Assembly: GCA_964545075.1 (NCBI GenBank)
Contig: CAZJFS010000015.1
Span: 1-44,545, forward strand
Source of the DNA: DAOPXV01 sp035352535
GTDB taxonomy: Bacteria; Muiribacteriota; UBA9980
Reading direction: 5' to 3'
DNA length: 44,545 nt
The notes below the pieces were generated by a model, which was not told the DNA's origin, did not search any database, and saw only the letters and a program-made list of their open reading frames with translations. Within the stretch, counting starts at the first letter, position 1. Each line of letters opens with the position of its first letter. Shown one piece after another: positions 33,101 to 42,129 of this stretch. The translations under genes and the position numbers were made by a program.

Positions 33101-34702
33101 CTATGAATTTTGAGAGATCTTGTATAATATCAGCGGCTTTTCCTTTCCCTTTACCAAAACAGGCGCGCATTTTTCAAACTTGACGGTATTTTTAATTTCA
33201 TCGCCGGCGAGGTTGAAGGTTTCCTCGCTTATCAAAATATCGGAGCTGAAAGACTTGTTTTCTGATTCTATGCGCGATGCTACATTAACCGTGTCGCCTA
33301 TGACCGTATATTCCAGGCGGTCTTTCGTGCCTATATTTCCGGCGATCAGGTTTCCGGTATGGATGCCTATCCCGAATCTCACTTCACCAGGTATTTTTTT
33401 AGCGGCGTTGAATTCCTCAAGGCGCTTTCGCATACCGATGGCGCTTTTTATGGCGTCGTCCACGTGATCAGCCGAGCCCAAATGAGGTATATATATGGCC
33501 ATTACGGCGTCGCCTATGAATTTATTTATTACGCCGTGATTTTTTATTATAGGTTCCGTCACGTAAGAAAAATATTCGTTCAAAAAATCGACTACCTCGC
33601 GTGCGCTCATTTTTTCGCTCATGGCCGTGAAATTTCTGATGTCCGAAAAAAGTATGGTGGCGCGGATATCCTCGCCGCCAAGGTCTATCTTATTGGTGGA
33701 CATAAGGTGCTTGGCGATCTCTATCGACACGTAACGGCCGAAAGTTTCACGCAGGCGCTCCCTTTCGCTCAGGCCGTCGACCATCACGTTAAAATTATAT
33801 TTAAGGTTGCCTATTTCGTCGTCCGACAGCACGGTCGTTTTAACGTCGAAATCGCCTGACGCGAGCCTGTCCATTTTTTTGACCAATTCGTCGAGGGGCC
33901 TTTTGATGCTTTTATAGAGCATTTCAGTATAGCCTATGGCATAAATGAGTGAAATTATAGCTATTCCAAGCAGATTGACCTTGCTCATCATTAAAAGCGT
34001 CATCAATCTTCTGGCTTCTACGGTCCCTTCCGCCAGCTTATCCGCGTTAAAATTAATATTTGGTATCAGAAGCGAGTAGCATATTATTATTATCATCGGG
34101 ATCACCAGAAGATTTAATATCGTGAAGAAAAGCCTCGTGCCTATGCTTAGCGAAAGGCCTTTTTTTCTGGCGTAGATCGATTGGGCGTCGTAAAATTTAT
34201 CGGCCATTTTTGAAAAAAGAAGCGGCTCAAGATAGGCAATGGCGAAATATATCGAGTAATAAGCCCCGAAAAGCGTTGACGGAAGGTAATAATAAAAATA
34301 ATCCTTCATGCCGCCCGCGCTTCCAAACCGGCTTATAATAAAATTAACGTTTGCGGCTAACGTCGTGGCGATGAAAAAATAAGTTATGAATTTATAAATA
34401 TCGTTATACCGCTCAATGGCAAGGGTTTTGAGTTCTTCTTTATTCCGGACCAGGTAACCGTATATGGGCCTTATTTTCATGTAAAAAATTATAAGGAAAA
34501 ATATTTTGAGTAATTCTACTATGTATTTATTTTCCTCAATCGACTGCTCGCTTGCGATCTTTTCGTATGATATGTCTGGTATGGTGAAGCTTTTAAGCAA
34601 TATATAAAAAGAGCCCTGGTATATTCCGGACGCCATGGCCGCGAACAACATCGCGAACAGTACATGGCGGTAAAAAACGACGTTTTTTTTGGCTTTATCC
34701 AT
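33101..34702 (-). CDS. Membrane-bound class III adenylate cyclase with HAMP domain
   Basis: 533 aa. About six hydrophobic segments in residues 10-260, a HAMP linker (about 260-315) and a class III nucleotidyl cyclase domain (about 345-533). Metal-binding Asp354 (FSDIR) and Asp398 (GDAVMAI), purine-specifying Lys394 and Thr466 (adenine-type pair Lys/Thr), and transition-state Asn473/Arg477 (TVNVASR) are all present, so it should be active and make cAMP. The membrane part is a possible receptor or sensor. It converges on kdpD with a 64-base gap. A weak AGGGA lies 12 bases before the ATG. Confidence 0.88.
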   Translation of the reverse strand: MDKAKKNVVFYRHVLFAMLFAAMASGIYQGSFYILLKSFTIPDISYEKIASEQSIEENKYIVELLKIFFLIIFYMKIRPIYGYLVRNKEELKTLAIERYNDIYKFITYFFIATTLAANVNFIISRFGSAGGMKDYFYYYLPSTLFGAYYSIYFAIAYLEPLLFSKMADKFYDAQSIYARKKGLSLSIGTRLFFTILNLLVIPMIIIICYSLLIPNINFNADKLAEGTVEARRLMTLLMMSKVNLLGIAIISLIYAIGYTEMLYKSIKRPLDELVKKMDRLASGDFDVKTTVLSDDEIGNLKYNFNVMVDGLSERERLRETFGRYVSIEIAKHLMSTNKIDLGGEDIRATILFSDIRNFTAMSEKMSAREVVDFLNEYFSYVTEPIIKNHGVINKFIGDAVMAIYIPHLGSADHVDDAIKSAIGMRKRLEEFNAAKKIPGEVRFGIGIHTGNLIAGNIGTKDRLEYTVIGDTVNVASRIESENKSFSSDILISEETFNLAGDEIKNTVKFEKCAPVLVKGKEKPLILYKISQNS

Positions 34703-34800
34703 TTAAGCGCTTCCCTGTAAATTTATTTTTACTACGGCTGAGAAATAATTTTTAAATACCGCCTTTTCATTAACGGGATGACCGGTAATATTATGGCCGG

Positions 34801-34814
34801 CCCGCGCCGGCGGG
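34801..34814. repeat. GC-rich short hairpin in the gnd upstream region
   Basis: CCCGC-GCCG-GCGGG, inside a short GC-rich patch (34794-34840) of otherwise AT-rich intergenic DNA. It could be a structured leader of the cyclase gene on the minus strand; function unknown. Confidence 0.3.
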
Positions 34815-34946
34815 TCAGGGCCCGGGCGGGGTGATGCAGGCGTCCTTAAACCGGCGTTCGCTCAGTTACTTTAATATTTAAACCTGAAATACCAGGAAAT
34901 TATATCAGATGAGCCGGTTTTTGTCAAAATACCCGTTAGGAGGATT

Positions 34947-34975
34947 TTGACAAAGCGTTTATATTCTGTTATAAT
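34947..34975 (+). promoter_or_regulatory. Consensus promoter of gnd-zwf-pgl
   Basis: TTGACA (34947-34952), 17 bases, TATAAT (34970-34975), 55 bases before the gnd ATG. A perfect sigma-70 match. Confidence 0.8.
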
Positions 34976-35030
34976 TTTTACGATTTTTAAACGCGTTTAA
35001 AGGTTAAAATTATATTCAGGCGGTGCCAAT

Positions 35031-35927
35031 ATGGAACTTGCAATACTCGGCATGGGAAGAATGGGGCTTAATATGGCTCACAGGTTGTGCGATTTCGGCC
35101 ATAAAGTGCTCTGCTGGAACAGAACCTCAATGGAATCGGAAGTAAGGGCTTTCGGCGGAAATTTTATTTTATCGATAGACGGCATCGCTAAAAATTTCAC
35201 TCAGGGCAGGCGCGTTTATATAATAATGGTTCCCGCGGGAAATCCTGTAGATAAAATTATAGATGAGATCATGAAATCCGCGTCCGCCGGCGACATAATA
35301 ATAGACGGAGGAAACTCCAATTATAAGGATTCAATGGCGCGCGCCTCGCGCCTCGCAAAAGAAGGATTTTCATTTATGGATTGCGGAACTTCCGGCGGCG
35401 TGTGGGGTTATGAGAACGGATATTGCCTCATGGTTGGCGGACTTGAAGCTGATTTTAAATTCGTCGAGCCGGCCTTCCGCGATCTGGCTATAAAGGACGG
35501 GTATATTCATGCCGGACCGCACGGGTCCGGGCATTACGTGAAAATGATCCATAACGGCATCGAATACGGAATGCTTCAGGCTTACGGCGAAGGGTTCGAA
35601 CTTTTGAAAAAATCAGAGTTCGATCTCGATCTTCATAAGGTTTCCAGATTATGGAATAAAGGAAGCGTCGTCCGGTCATGGCTTCTCGAGTTGCTTGAAA
35701 ATTCGCTTTCTGAAAATCCTTCTCTCGAGGGTATCAAAGGTTTCGTGGAGGATTCCGGCGAAGGGCGCTGGACGGTTCTTGACGCTATTGAAAAATCGGT
35801 TTCCGCGCCGGTTATTACAATGTCGCTTTTAAGCCGTTTTACGTCGAGGCAGGAGGAATCTTTTTCGGCGAAGATAATTGCCGCCCTTAGAAACCGGTTC
35901 GGCGGGCATAATGTTAAAAAGGACTGA
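35031..35927 (+). CDS. gnd: 6-phosphogluconate dehydrogenase (decarboxylating), short form
   Basis: 298 aa, the short (YqeC/GndA-like) type. Rossmann motif GMGRMG (7-12) and NRTS after strand 2, then GGNSNYKDSMARA and the substrate-binding DCGTSGGVWGYENGYC, and the catalytic HYVKMIHNGIEYGMLQA. It oxidises 6-phosphogluconate to ribulose 5-phosphate plus CO2. The Asn-Arg-Thr after strand 2 is typical of NADP-using members, but the cofactor is not certain. First gene of the operon; zwf starts seven bases after its stop. Confidence 0.93.
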   Translation: MELAILGMGRMGLNMAHRLCDFGHKVLCWNRTSMESEVRAFGGNFILSIDGIAKNFTQGRRVYIIMVPAGNPVDKIIDEIMKSASAGDIIIDGGNSNYKDSMARASRLAKEGFSFMDCGTSGGVWGYENGYCLMVGGLEADFKFVEPAFRDLAIKDGYIHAGPHGSGHYVKMIHNGIEYGMLQAYGEGFELLKKSEFDLDLHKVSRLWNKGSVVRSWLLELLENSLSENPSLEGIKGFVEDSGEGRWTVLDAIEKSVSAPVITMSLLSRFTSRQEESFSAKIIAALRNRFGGHNVKKD

Positions 35928-35934
35928 TAAATAA

Positions 35935-37509
35935 ATGCCGGATGTGAAAAATTCACCGAGAAAAACAGTTCCATGCGTCATAGCGATATTCGGAGTGACC
36001 GGGGATCTCGCGCTTAAAAAAATATTCCCGGCCATATACAATTTATATAGTCTTGGATTTCTTGATGAAAAGACGCATATAGTCGGTATAGGCCGTCGAA
36101 AATATTCTAATATTGAATATAACGAATATATATCCGATATTTTGCGCTCGTCCGGGGTTCCCGGCGGGGAACGCTCCGAGATCTTGAAAAACGAAGATAT
36201 TAAGAAAAAATTTATCGCGATGAACAGTTATATCTGCGCCGATTTTTCTGATATGTCATCGTTTGCCGCCATACGCGAGGGTTTGAAGGCCGTCGCGCTA
36301 AAATATAAAATATGTAATTTTTTGTATTATCTTTCAACGCCGCCGCAAAATTTTATCGAGATAATTTCCGGCCTCGGTTCGTCGGGGCTTTCAAAACCTG
36401 ATTTTCTCGACGTTATCTGCGCCGGTTCCTTCGTTCGCATAGTCATTGAAAAACCATACGGCCGCGATCTGGCGAGCGCGAAAAAGTTAAACGAAATGGT
36501 CCTTTCCGTATTTTCGGAGGACCAGATATACAGGATCGACCACTACCTCGGAAAAGAGACCGTTCAAAATATTATGGTGTTCAGATTTTTAAACGGCATA
36601 TTCGAGCCGGTCTGGAACCAGAAATATATCGATAGCGTGCAGATAAAGGTTTTTGAGACCGAAGGCATAGGAAAGCGCGCCAATTATTTTGATAATGCTG
36701 GAATAATAAGAGATATCATTCAAAATCATTCGCTTCAGATGCTTTCACTGATAGCGATAGAACCGATTAATTCGATGGCCGCGGAGAATATCAGAAATGA
36801 AAAATTGAAAGCGCTTTCGGCTATCCGCCCGTTCGACGTTTCAAGGGCTTCGGCGGATCTGGTTCTCGCGCAGTATACCGCCGGGAGATCGGGTTCCGCT
36901 ACAATACCCGCTTATATAGATGAGCCGGGTATTTCAAAAGACTCCAGAACGGAAACGTTTGCGGCTATAAGACTCTATATTGATAACTGGCGCTGGGCCG
37001 GCGTTCCTTTTTACCTGTCGGCCGGAAAGCGTATGTCCGAGCGCCTGACGGAAGTTATAGTCACGTTCAAGCCGGCGCCGCATATGATATTTAAAAATAT
37101 ATGCGACGTCGACGATTACACGAAATTAAAAGATGCCGATTCTATTTCACCTTCATGTTCCGCTCCTGCTAATAAGCTTATTATAAGGATACAGCCGGAC
37201 GAAGGGATATCCCTTAAGATATTTTCGAAGATACCTGGATTTGAAATGGGCCTTCAGCCGGTAATGATGAACTTCAATTATTCGACGTCTTTTAACGGGA
37301 AGCTGCCCGAAGCGTACGAACGTCTTATACTCGATTCGCTTCTTGGCGACGCGACTCTCTTTATGAGAAGCGACGAGATCGAGGCTTCGTGGGAATATAT
37401 AACGCCGGTGCTCGAATGTATAAAAGCGTGCGGCGTGCCGCTCAAACATTATGAGGCCAATTCTCCGGGGCCTTCGCTGTGCGAATTTTTCGGGTTGAAT
37501 ATATGTTAA
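35935..37509 (+). CDS. zwf: Glucose-6-phosphate 1-dehydrogenase
   Basis: 524 aa. Nucleotide-binding GVTGDLA (20-26) and the active-site RIDHYLGKE (200-208) with its catalytic His are intact, and the overall length fits the family. It oxidises glucose 6-phosphate to 6-phosphogluconolactone with NADP. Its end overlaps pgl by 7 bases, so the operon is gnd-zwf-pgl and carries the whole oxidative branch of the pentose phosphate pathway. Confidence 0.96.
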   Translation: MPDVKNSPRKTVPCVIAIFGVTGDLALKKIFPAIYNLYSLGFLDEKTHIVGIGRRKYSNIEYNEYISDILRSSGVPGGERSEILKNEDIKKKFIAMNSYICADFSDMSSFAAIREGLKAVALKYKICNFLYYLSTPPQNFIEIISGLGSSGLSKPDFLDVICAGSFVRIVIEKPYGRDLASAKKLNEMVLSVFSEDQIYRIDHYLGKETVQNIMVFRFLNGIFEPVWNQKYIDSVQIKVFETEGIGKRANYFDNAGIIRDIIQNHSLQMLSLIAIEPINSMAAENIRNEKLKALSAIRPFDVSRASADLVLAQYTAGRSGSATIPAYIDEPGISKDSRTETFAAIRLYIDNWRWAGVPFYLSAGKRMSERLTEVIVTFKPAPHMIFKNICDVDDYTKLKDADSISPSCSAPANKLIIRIQPDEGISLKIFSKIPGFEMGLQPVMMNFNYSTSFNGKLPEAYERLILDSLLGDATLFMRSDEIEASWEYITPVLECIKACGVPLKHYEANSPGPSLCEFFGLNIC

Positions 37510-38261
37510 AGTTTGAATATTCTCCGCGGCTTGAATTGTTGACTGAAAAATTCGCGGCTGAATTGATCTCGGTTATTACCGGGATACAGTCGCGTGAAAA
37601 AAGACGCCCCGTTATACTTTTAAGCGGAGGAAAAACTCCGGTTCCGTTTTACGAGAATGTGGCGAAACTTTCTAATATAACTAAAGGCGCCGATTTTAAT
37701 GAAATTTTATTTTTCATGGGCGACGAGCGCGATGTCCCGGCCGATTCGTTCGAATCCAATTATAAAAGCGCTGCCGATTCGCTGTGCGCCAACTCAAGAA
37801 TTTCATTTTCATGCATAGAGCCATTAAATATGAGACTTTCATCTCCGAAAGACATAGCCGCCGATTATGACGGAAAGCTTAAAAAAGCCATGCGCGGTGG
37901 CGTACCCGATGTTTTGATACTGGGGATAGGCGCCGATTCTCATATCGCATCACTTTTTCCCGGAACGCTCGGAACCGGTCCGGAAAATTTTGCTTCGGAG
38001 GAAAAAGAAGACATTTTCATTTCTCATTTCGTGCCGTCTCTTTCCGCCGTGAGATATACCGTGACCGAAAAGCTGGTTTTAACATCTCCGCGGGTAGTCC
38101 TTTTAGCCATTGGAGCAGGCAAAAAAAAAGCGATTGAAAAGGCCATGTCGCCAAACGCGTGTTTTAACGATGCGCCCGCTTCCCTTATCTTTAGGACCCC
38201 TTTTAATATGGAAAGATCCGTAATCGTGTATTCCGACTTTTTGACCGATTCGCGGCATTGA
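37503..38261 (+). CDS. pgl: 6-phosphogluconolactonase
   Basis: 252 aa, DevB/SOL type. Conserved blocks: LLSGGKTPVPFYE, FFMGDERDVP, and LGIGADSHIASLFPG. It hydrolyses the lactone between zwf and gnd products. The ATG at 37503 overlaps the zwf stop and has no strong Shine-Dalgarno, consistent with coupled translation; the frame could also extend to 37479 but residue similarity starts here. Confidence 0.92.
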   Translation: MLKFEYSPRLELLTEKFAAELISVITGIQSREKRRPVILLSGGKTPVPFYENVAKLSNITKGADFNEILFFMGDERDVPADSFESNYKSAADSLCANSRISFSCIEPLNMRLSSPKDIAADYDGKLKKAMRGGVPDVLILGIGADSHIASLFPGTLGTGPENFASEEKEDIFISHFVPSLSAVRYTVTEKLVLTSPRVVLLAIGAGKKKAIEKAMSPNACFNDAPASLIFRTPFNMERSVIVYSDFLTDSRH

Positions 38262-38347
38262 GTTCCGCCTGATGACGTTTGTATGATACCGGCATTGAAA
38301 AGGACACGCTTTATCAAAAGTCTTATTAAACTTATTAAATTCTATTA

Positions 38348-38376
38348 TTGACAAATCAACCCCTATTTAGTAAAAT
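38348..38376 (+). promoter_or_regulatory. Promoter of the FecR-like gene and probably uvrA-radA
   Basis: TTGACA (38348-38353), 17 bases, TAAAAT (38371-38376). The FecR-like gene begins about 125 bases downstream. Confidence 0.65.
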
Positions 38377-38501
38377 ATGATAATTTGATAAGACTGATAT
38401 AATTACACTTAATGTGATAATGGAACCGGATGCCCGGGAAGGGCTATCCGAAGTTTTTTATTATCCGTTGCTTAAACCAGCCGGAAGGAGTTATTTTTAA
38501 G

Positions 38502-39272
38502 ATGCCTCCAAAATTTGCGGAAATGAAGGTTCTCTCGGATGCCGACAGAAGAAAGATGCAGAAACAGAGAGAGGCTGAAAAAAAACAGCAGGAAGAAATA
38601 GATTCCCAAAAATCCCAGAGCATGAAGACTATAATAATACTTGCCAGCCTTATAATATTCGTGCTCATAAGCGTAGTGTTCTTTTACGTTTCATCCGAAC
38701 GCAGTAATAAAAAGCAGCAAAAAGAAGCCAGGCAGGTTGAAATAAAATCTCCTTCAGGCGAAATTTTTAAATTGGACGGAAAAACCAAGATATGGGAAAA
38801 ACCAAGCAAGGCTAAACTCGAAGAAGGCGAAGGCGTAAAAACAGGCAAAGGCGGAGGTATCACCGTCTCTATTTCAAAAGACAGATCGCTCAGGCTTCTT
38901 GAAAATTCAGAATTATTGGTGAACAGGATAGAAGTAATTCAGGACAATATTGAGCTTTTGAACGTTGACACTTTATTTTCCAGAGGCGGAGCGGTATTTG
39001 AAATAGCTTCCGCGCCCTGCACATTTAATGTGGATTGTTCGTTTCTCGCGGTTAAAATGCCATCGGGCTTCGGTTCCATGTTCAAGATACAGTACGGTAA
39101 AAAAGACGGCGTTGAAAATATAAGAGTGGCCGTAAAATCAGGAAGGGTTCAGGTAATGAATAAAAAGACGAAAAGCAGTTACGACATCGAGGGATTAAAC
39201 GAGATATATATAGATAAAAATTTTAAAATAACAGGGCCTACGCGCTTTTCAGCCTCATCGGAGGTTTTTTAA
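38502..39272 (+). CDS. FecR-domain membrane protein
   Basis: 256 aa. A charged cytoplasmic N-terminus (KQREAEKKQQEEIDSQK) precedes one membrane helix (TIIILASLIIFVLISVVFFY, about 42-63), then an extracytoplasmic beta domain that fits the FecR fold (KTGKGGGITVSISKDRSLRL, then VDTLFSRGGAVFEIASAPCT). FecR proteins often act as sigma regulators or bind glycans; here there is no sigma gene adjacent. GGAAGGAG lies 11 bases before the ATG at 38502; an upstream ATG at 38430 is in frame but lacks such a site. uvrA follows immediately after its stop, so these may be co-transcribed. Confidence 0.75.
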   Translation: MPPKFAEMKVLSDADRRKMQKQREAEKKQQEEIDSQKSQSMKTIIILASLIIFVLISVVFFYVSSERSNKKQQKEARQVEIKSPSGEIFKLDGKTKIWEKPSKAKLEEGEGVKTGKGGGITVSISKDRSLRLLENSELLVNRIEVIQDNIELLNVDTLFSRGGAVFEIASAPCTFNVDCSFLAVKMPSGFGSMFKIQYGKKDGVENIRVAVKSGRVQVMNKKTKSSYDIEGLNEIYIDKNFKITGPTRFSASSEVF

Positions 39273-42128
39273 TTGAGCGTTAGAGACGAGATCATAATAA
39301 AGGGCGCCCGCCAGCATAATCTGAAAAATATTTCGATAAATATACCGCGCGATAAGTTCGTCGTGGTAACGGGTCTTTCGGGTTCGGGAAAATCGACGCT
39401 TGCGTTTGACACGCTCTACGCGGAAGGCCAGAGACGATACATCGAATCGCTCAGCAGTTATGCCCGTCAATTCCTTGGCAGAATGGACAAGCCGGACGTC
39501 GATTCCATCGAGGGCCTATCGCCCGCCATATCGATAGCGCAAAAATCCATTTCGCATAATCCGCGTTCGACGGTCGGGACCGTTACCGAAATATACGATT
39601 ATATGAGGCTCTTATACGCGAGGATCGGCCAGGCGTATTGCCCCGAATGTAATATACCGATAAAAAAGCAGACTGTCCAGGACATAATAGACCGCGTCAT
39701 GAATTATCCCGCCGGGTCTAAAATAAGGATACTCGCGCCCATCGTTAGAAGCAGAAAAGGCCAATTCCAGGATATTCTCATAAAGATCAAAAAGGGCGGA
39801 TTCACAAGAATACGCGTGGACGGCCAGGAATATGAAGAGGATTTGGCTAAGCTCAATCTGGACAAAAAAAAGAAACATTCGATAGAGGTCATAGTGGACC
39901 GTCTCGTCGTAAAACCGGAGATTGGCAGCAGGCTTCCGGCTTCGATCGAGACCGCCCTTAAATTAGGCGAAGGCATCGTCATAATTGAAAAAGTCGGCGG
40001 TTCCGAAGAAGTTTATTCTGAAAATTATTCCTGCGTCAAGTGCGGTTTTTCATTGCCCGAAATAGAGCCGCGCATATTCTCATTCAACTCGCCTCAGGGA
40101 GCGTGCCAGCAATGCCACGGACTGGGTTCGCGCATGGAAATAGATCCCAATCTTCTGGTACCGGATAAAAACCTGAAGATAAAGGACGGGGCGATCGCTC
40201 CATTTAAGGGCCAGTCCAGTTATTTCTGGAAGATACTTCAGCAGGTGGCCGATCATTATAAATTTTCGCTTGACAGCACATGGAGCAAGCTTGGCCGCGA
40301 GCATCAGGAAGTGCTTCTATACGGTACCGGCGATGAGAATATAAAATTTAACATGGCATTTGGAAATACCAACACATATAGCTATGATAAGCCTTATGAA
40401 GGCATAATTCCGCTTCTGGAACGCCGCTATGAGCAGTCCCAGTCCGAGTCGGTTAAAGCCGAGATCATGAGCTTCATGAGCCTCGTGAAATGTCCCGAAT
40501 GTCAGGGAAAACGCTTGAAAAAAGAAGTTCTTTCAATAATAATTGGCGGTAAATCCATAATGGATGTAGCCGCGATGTCGATAAAAACCGCCAGAAAATT
40601 TTATTCTGAATTGAAATTATCAACTCGCGATCAGCAGATAGCCCGTGAAATTTTAAAGGAAATACAATCCAGGATCGATTTTTTGATACATGTGGGACTT
40701 GATTATTTATCGCTCGACCGTTCCGCTTCGACGCTTTCCGGAGGCGAGAGCCAGCGCATAAACCTGGCCTGCCAGATAGGTTCGGGGCTGGTCGGCGTTC
40801 TATACATACTTGACGAGCCTTCAATCGGGCTTCATCAGCGCGACAATGAAAAACTTTTAAAAACTCTGATGCACCTTCGCGATCTTGGAAATTCCCTCGT
40901 GGTCGTCGAGCATGACGAGCAAACTATATTGTCGTCCGATTATGTCGTCGATATGGGCCCCGGCGCCGGAGTCGCCGGAGGCGAAATAGTTTTCGCCGGC
41001 TCTCCCGACGATATGCTCAAAAGCGCAAAAACGCTGACCGCGAAATACCTCAAGCGCGATATTGAGATCGAGGTGCCCGAGAAAAGGCGCGAGGGGCATA
41101 AAAACGCAAAGATAGAAATAATCGGCGCGTGCGAGAACAACCTCAAGAATATAGACGTTTCAATTCCTCTTGGAAAACTCGTTTGCATAACGGGCGTTTC
41201 CGGGTCCGGAAAATCAACGCTCATAAACGAGATATTATACAAGCGCCTCATGCAGCATTTTTTTGACACTAAAATAAAGGTGGGCAACTGTTCGCAGATA
41301 AACGGCCTGGACCTTATAGACAAGGTTATAAACATAGACCAGTCGCCGATAGGCAGGACGCCGCGCTCGAATCCGGCGACCTATGTCAACGTCTTTAACA
41401 ATATACGGGATCTTTTCACGCTTACGCAGGAAGCGAGAATGCGCGGTTACACGGCTTCCAGATTCAGCTTTAATGTCAAGGGCGGGCGCTGTGAAACATG
41501 CGAGGGCGACGGCATAATAAAGATCGAGATGCAGTTTTTGTCGGACGTTTATATAGAGTGCGAGCAGTGCAAGGGAAAACGATATAACCGTGAAACGCTT
41601 GAAGTCAAATATAAAGGTTTGAATATCGCCGAAGTGCTTGCTTTAACGGTTGAGCAGTCGGTCGGCTTCTTCGAAAATATTCCGCAGATACATAGAAAAT
41701 TAAAATGCTTATTTGACGTCGGCCTTGGTTACATAACCTTAGGCCAGAGCTCGACGACGTTATCCGGCGGTGAGGCGCAGAGGATAAAACTCGCCTGCGA
41801 GCTCGCCAAAGTATCCACCGGCAAGACTCTTTATCTTCTTGACGAGCCGACTACCGGCCTTCATTTCGCCGACATACATAAACTCATAGAGGTTATCGGC
41901 CGTCTTGTGGATAAGGGCAATACCGTCGTCGTGATCGAACACAATCTTGAGGTCTTGAAAATGGCCGACCACATTATAGACCTCGGCCCGGAAGGCGGAG
42001 ACGAGGGCGGAAAGATCGTCGCCATGGGAACGCCGGAGGAAGTCGCTAAATGCAAGAATTCTTTTACCGGCGGTTTTTTAAAGCAATATCTTACGAAAGG
42101 CGCTTACTGCAATAAGTTTGTGAGGTAA
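39273..42128 (+). CDS. uvrA: Excinuclease ABC subunit UvrA
   Basis: 951 aa, full length. Two ABC ATPase modules: Walker A GLSGSGKSTLAFDT and GVSGSGKSTLINE, signature LSGGESQRINLA and LSGGEAQRIKLA, and zinc fingers (CVKCGFSLPE with CQQCHGLG, and CETCEGDGIIK with CEQCKGKRYN). It recognises DNA damage for nucleotide excision repair with UvrB. Starts with TTG directly after the FecR stop, with GGAGG ten bases upstream. radA follows after one base. Confidence 0.97.
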   Translation: MSVRDEIIIKGARQHNLKNISINIPRDKFVVVTGLSGSGKSTLAFDTLYAEGQRRYIESLSSYARQFLGRMDKPDVDSIEGLSPAISIAQKSISHNPRSTVGTVTEIYDYMRLLYARIGQAYCPECNIPIKKQTVQDIIDRVMNYPAGSKIRILAPIVRSRKGQFQDILIKIKKGGFTRIRVDGQEYEEDLAKLNLDKKKKHSIEVIVDRLVVKPEIGSRLPASIETALKLGEGIVIIEKVGGSEEVYSENYSCVKCGFSLPEIEPRIFSFNSPQGACQQCHGLGSRMEIDPNLLVPDKNLKIKDGAIAPFKGQSSYFWKILQQVADHYKFSLDSTWSKLGREHQEVLLYGTGDENIKFNMAFGNTNTYSYDKPYEGIIPLLERRYEQSQSESVKAEIMSFMSLVKCPECQGKRLKKEVLSIIIGGKSIMDVAAMSIKTARKFYSELKLSTRDQQIAREILKEIQSRIDFLIHVGLDYLSLDRSASTLSGGESQRINLACQIGSGLVGVLYILDEPSIGLHQRDNEKLLKTLMHLRDLGNSLVVVEHDEQTILSSDYVVDMGPGAGVAGGEIVFAGSPDDMLKSAKTLTAKYLKRDIEIEVPEKRREGHKNAKIEIIGACENNLKNIDVSIPLGKLVCITGVSGSGKSTLINEILYKRLMQHFFDTKIKVGNCSQINGLDLIDKVINIDQSPIGRTPRSNPATYVNVFNNIRDLFTLTQEARMRGYTASRFSFNVKGGRCETCEGDGIIKIEMQFLSDVYIECEQCKGKRYNRETLEVKYKGLNIAEVLALTVEQSVGFFENIPQIHRKLKCLFDVGLGYITLGQSSTTLSGGEAQRIKLACELAKVSTGKTLYLLDEPTTGLHFADIHKLIEVIGRLVDKGNTVVVIEHNLEVLKMADHIIDLGPEGGDEGGKIVAMGTPEEVAKCKNSFTGGFLKQYLTKGAYCNKFVR

Positions 42129-42129
42129 A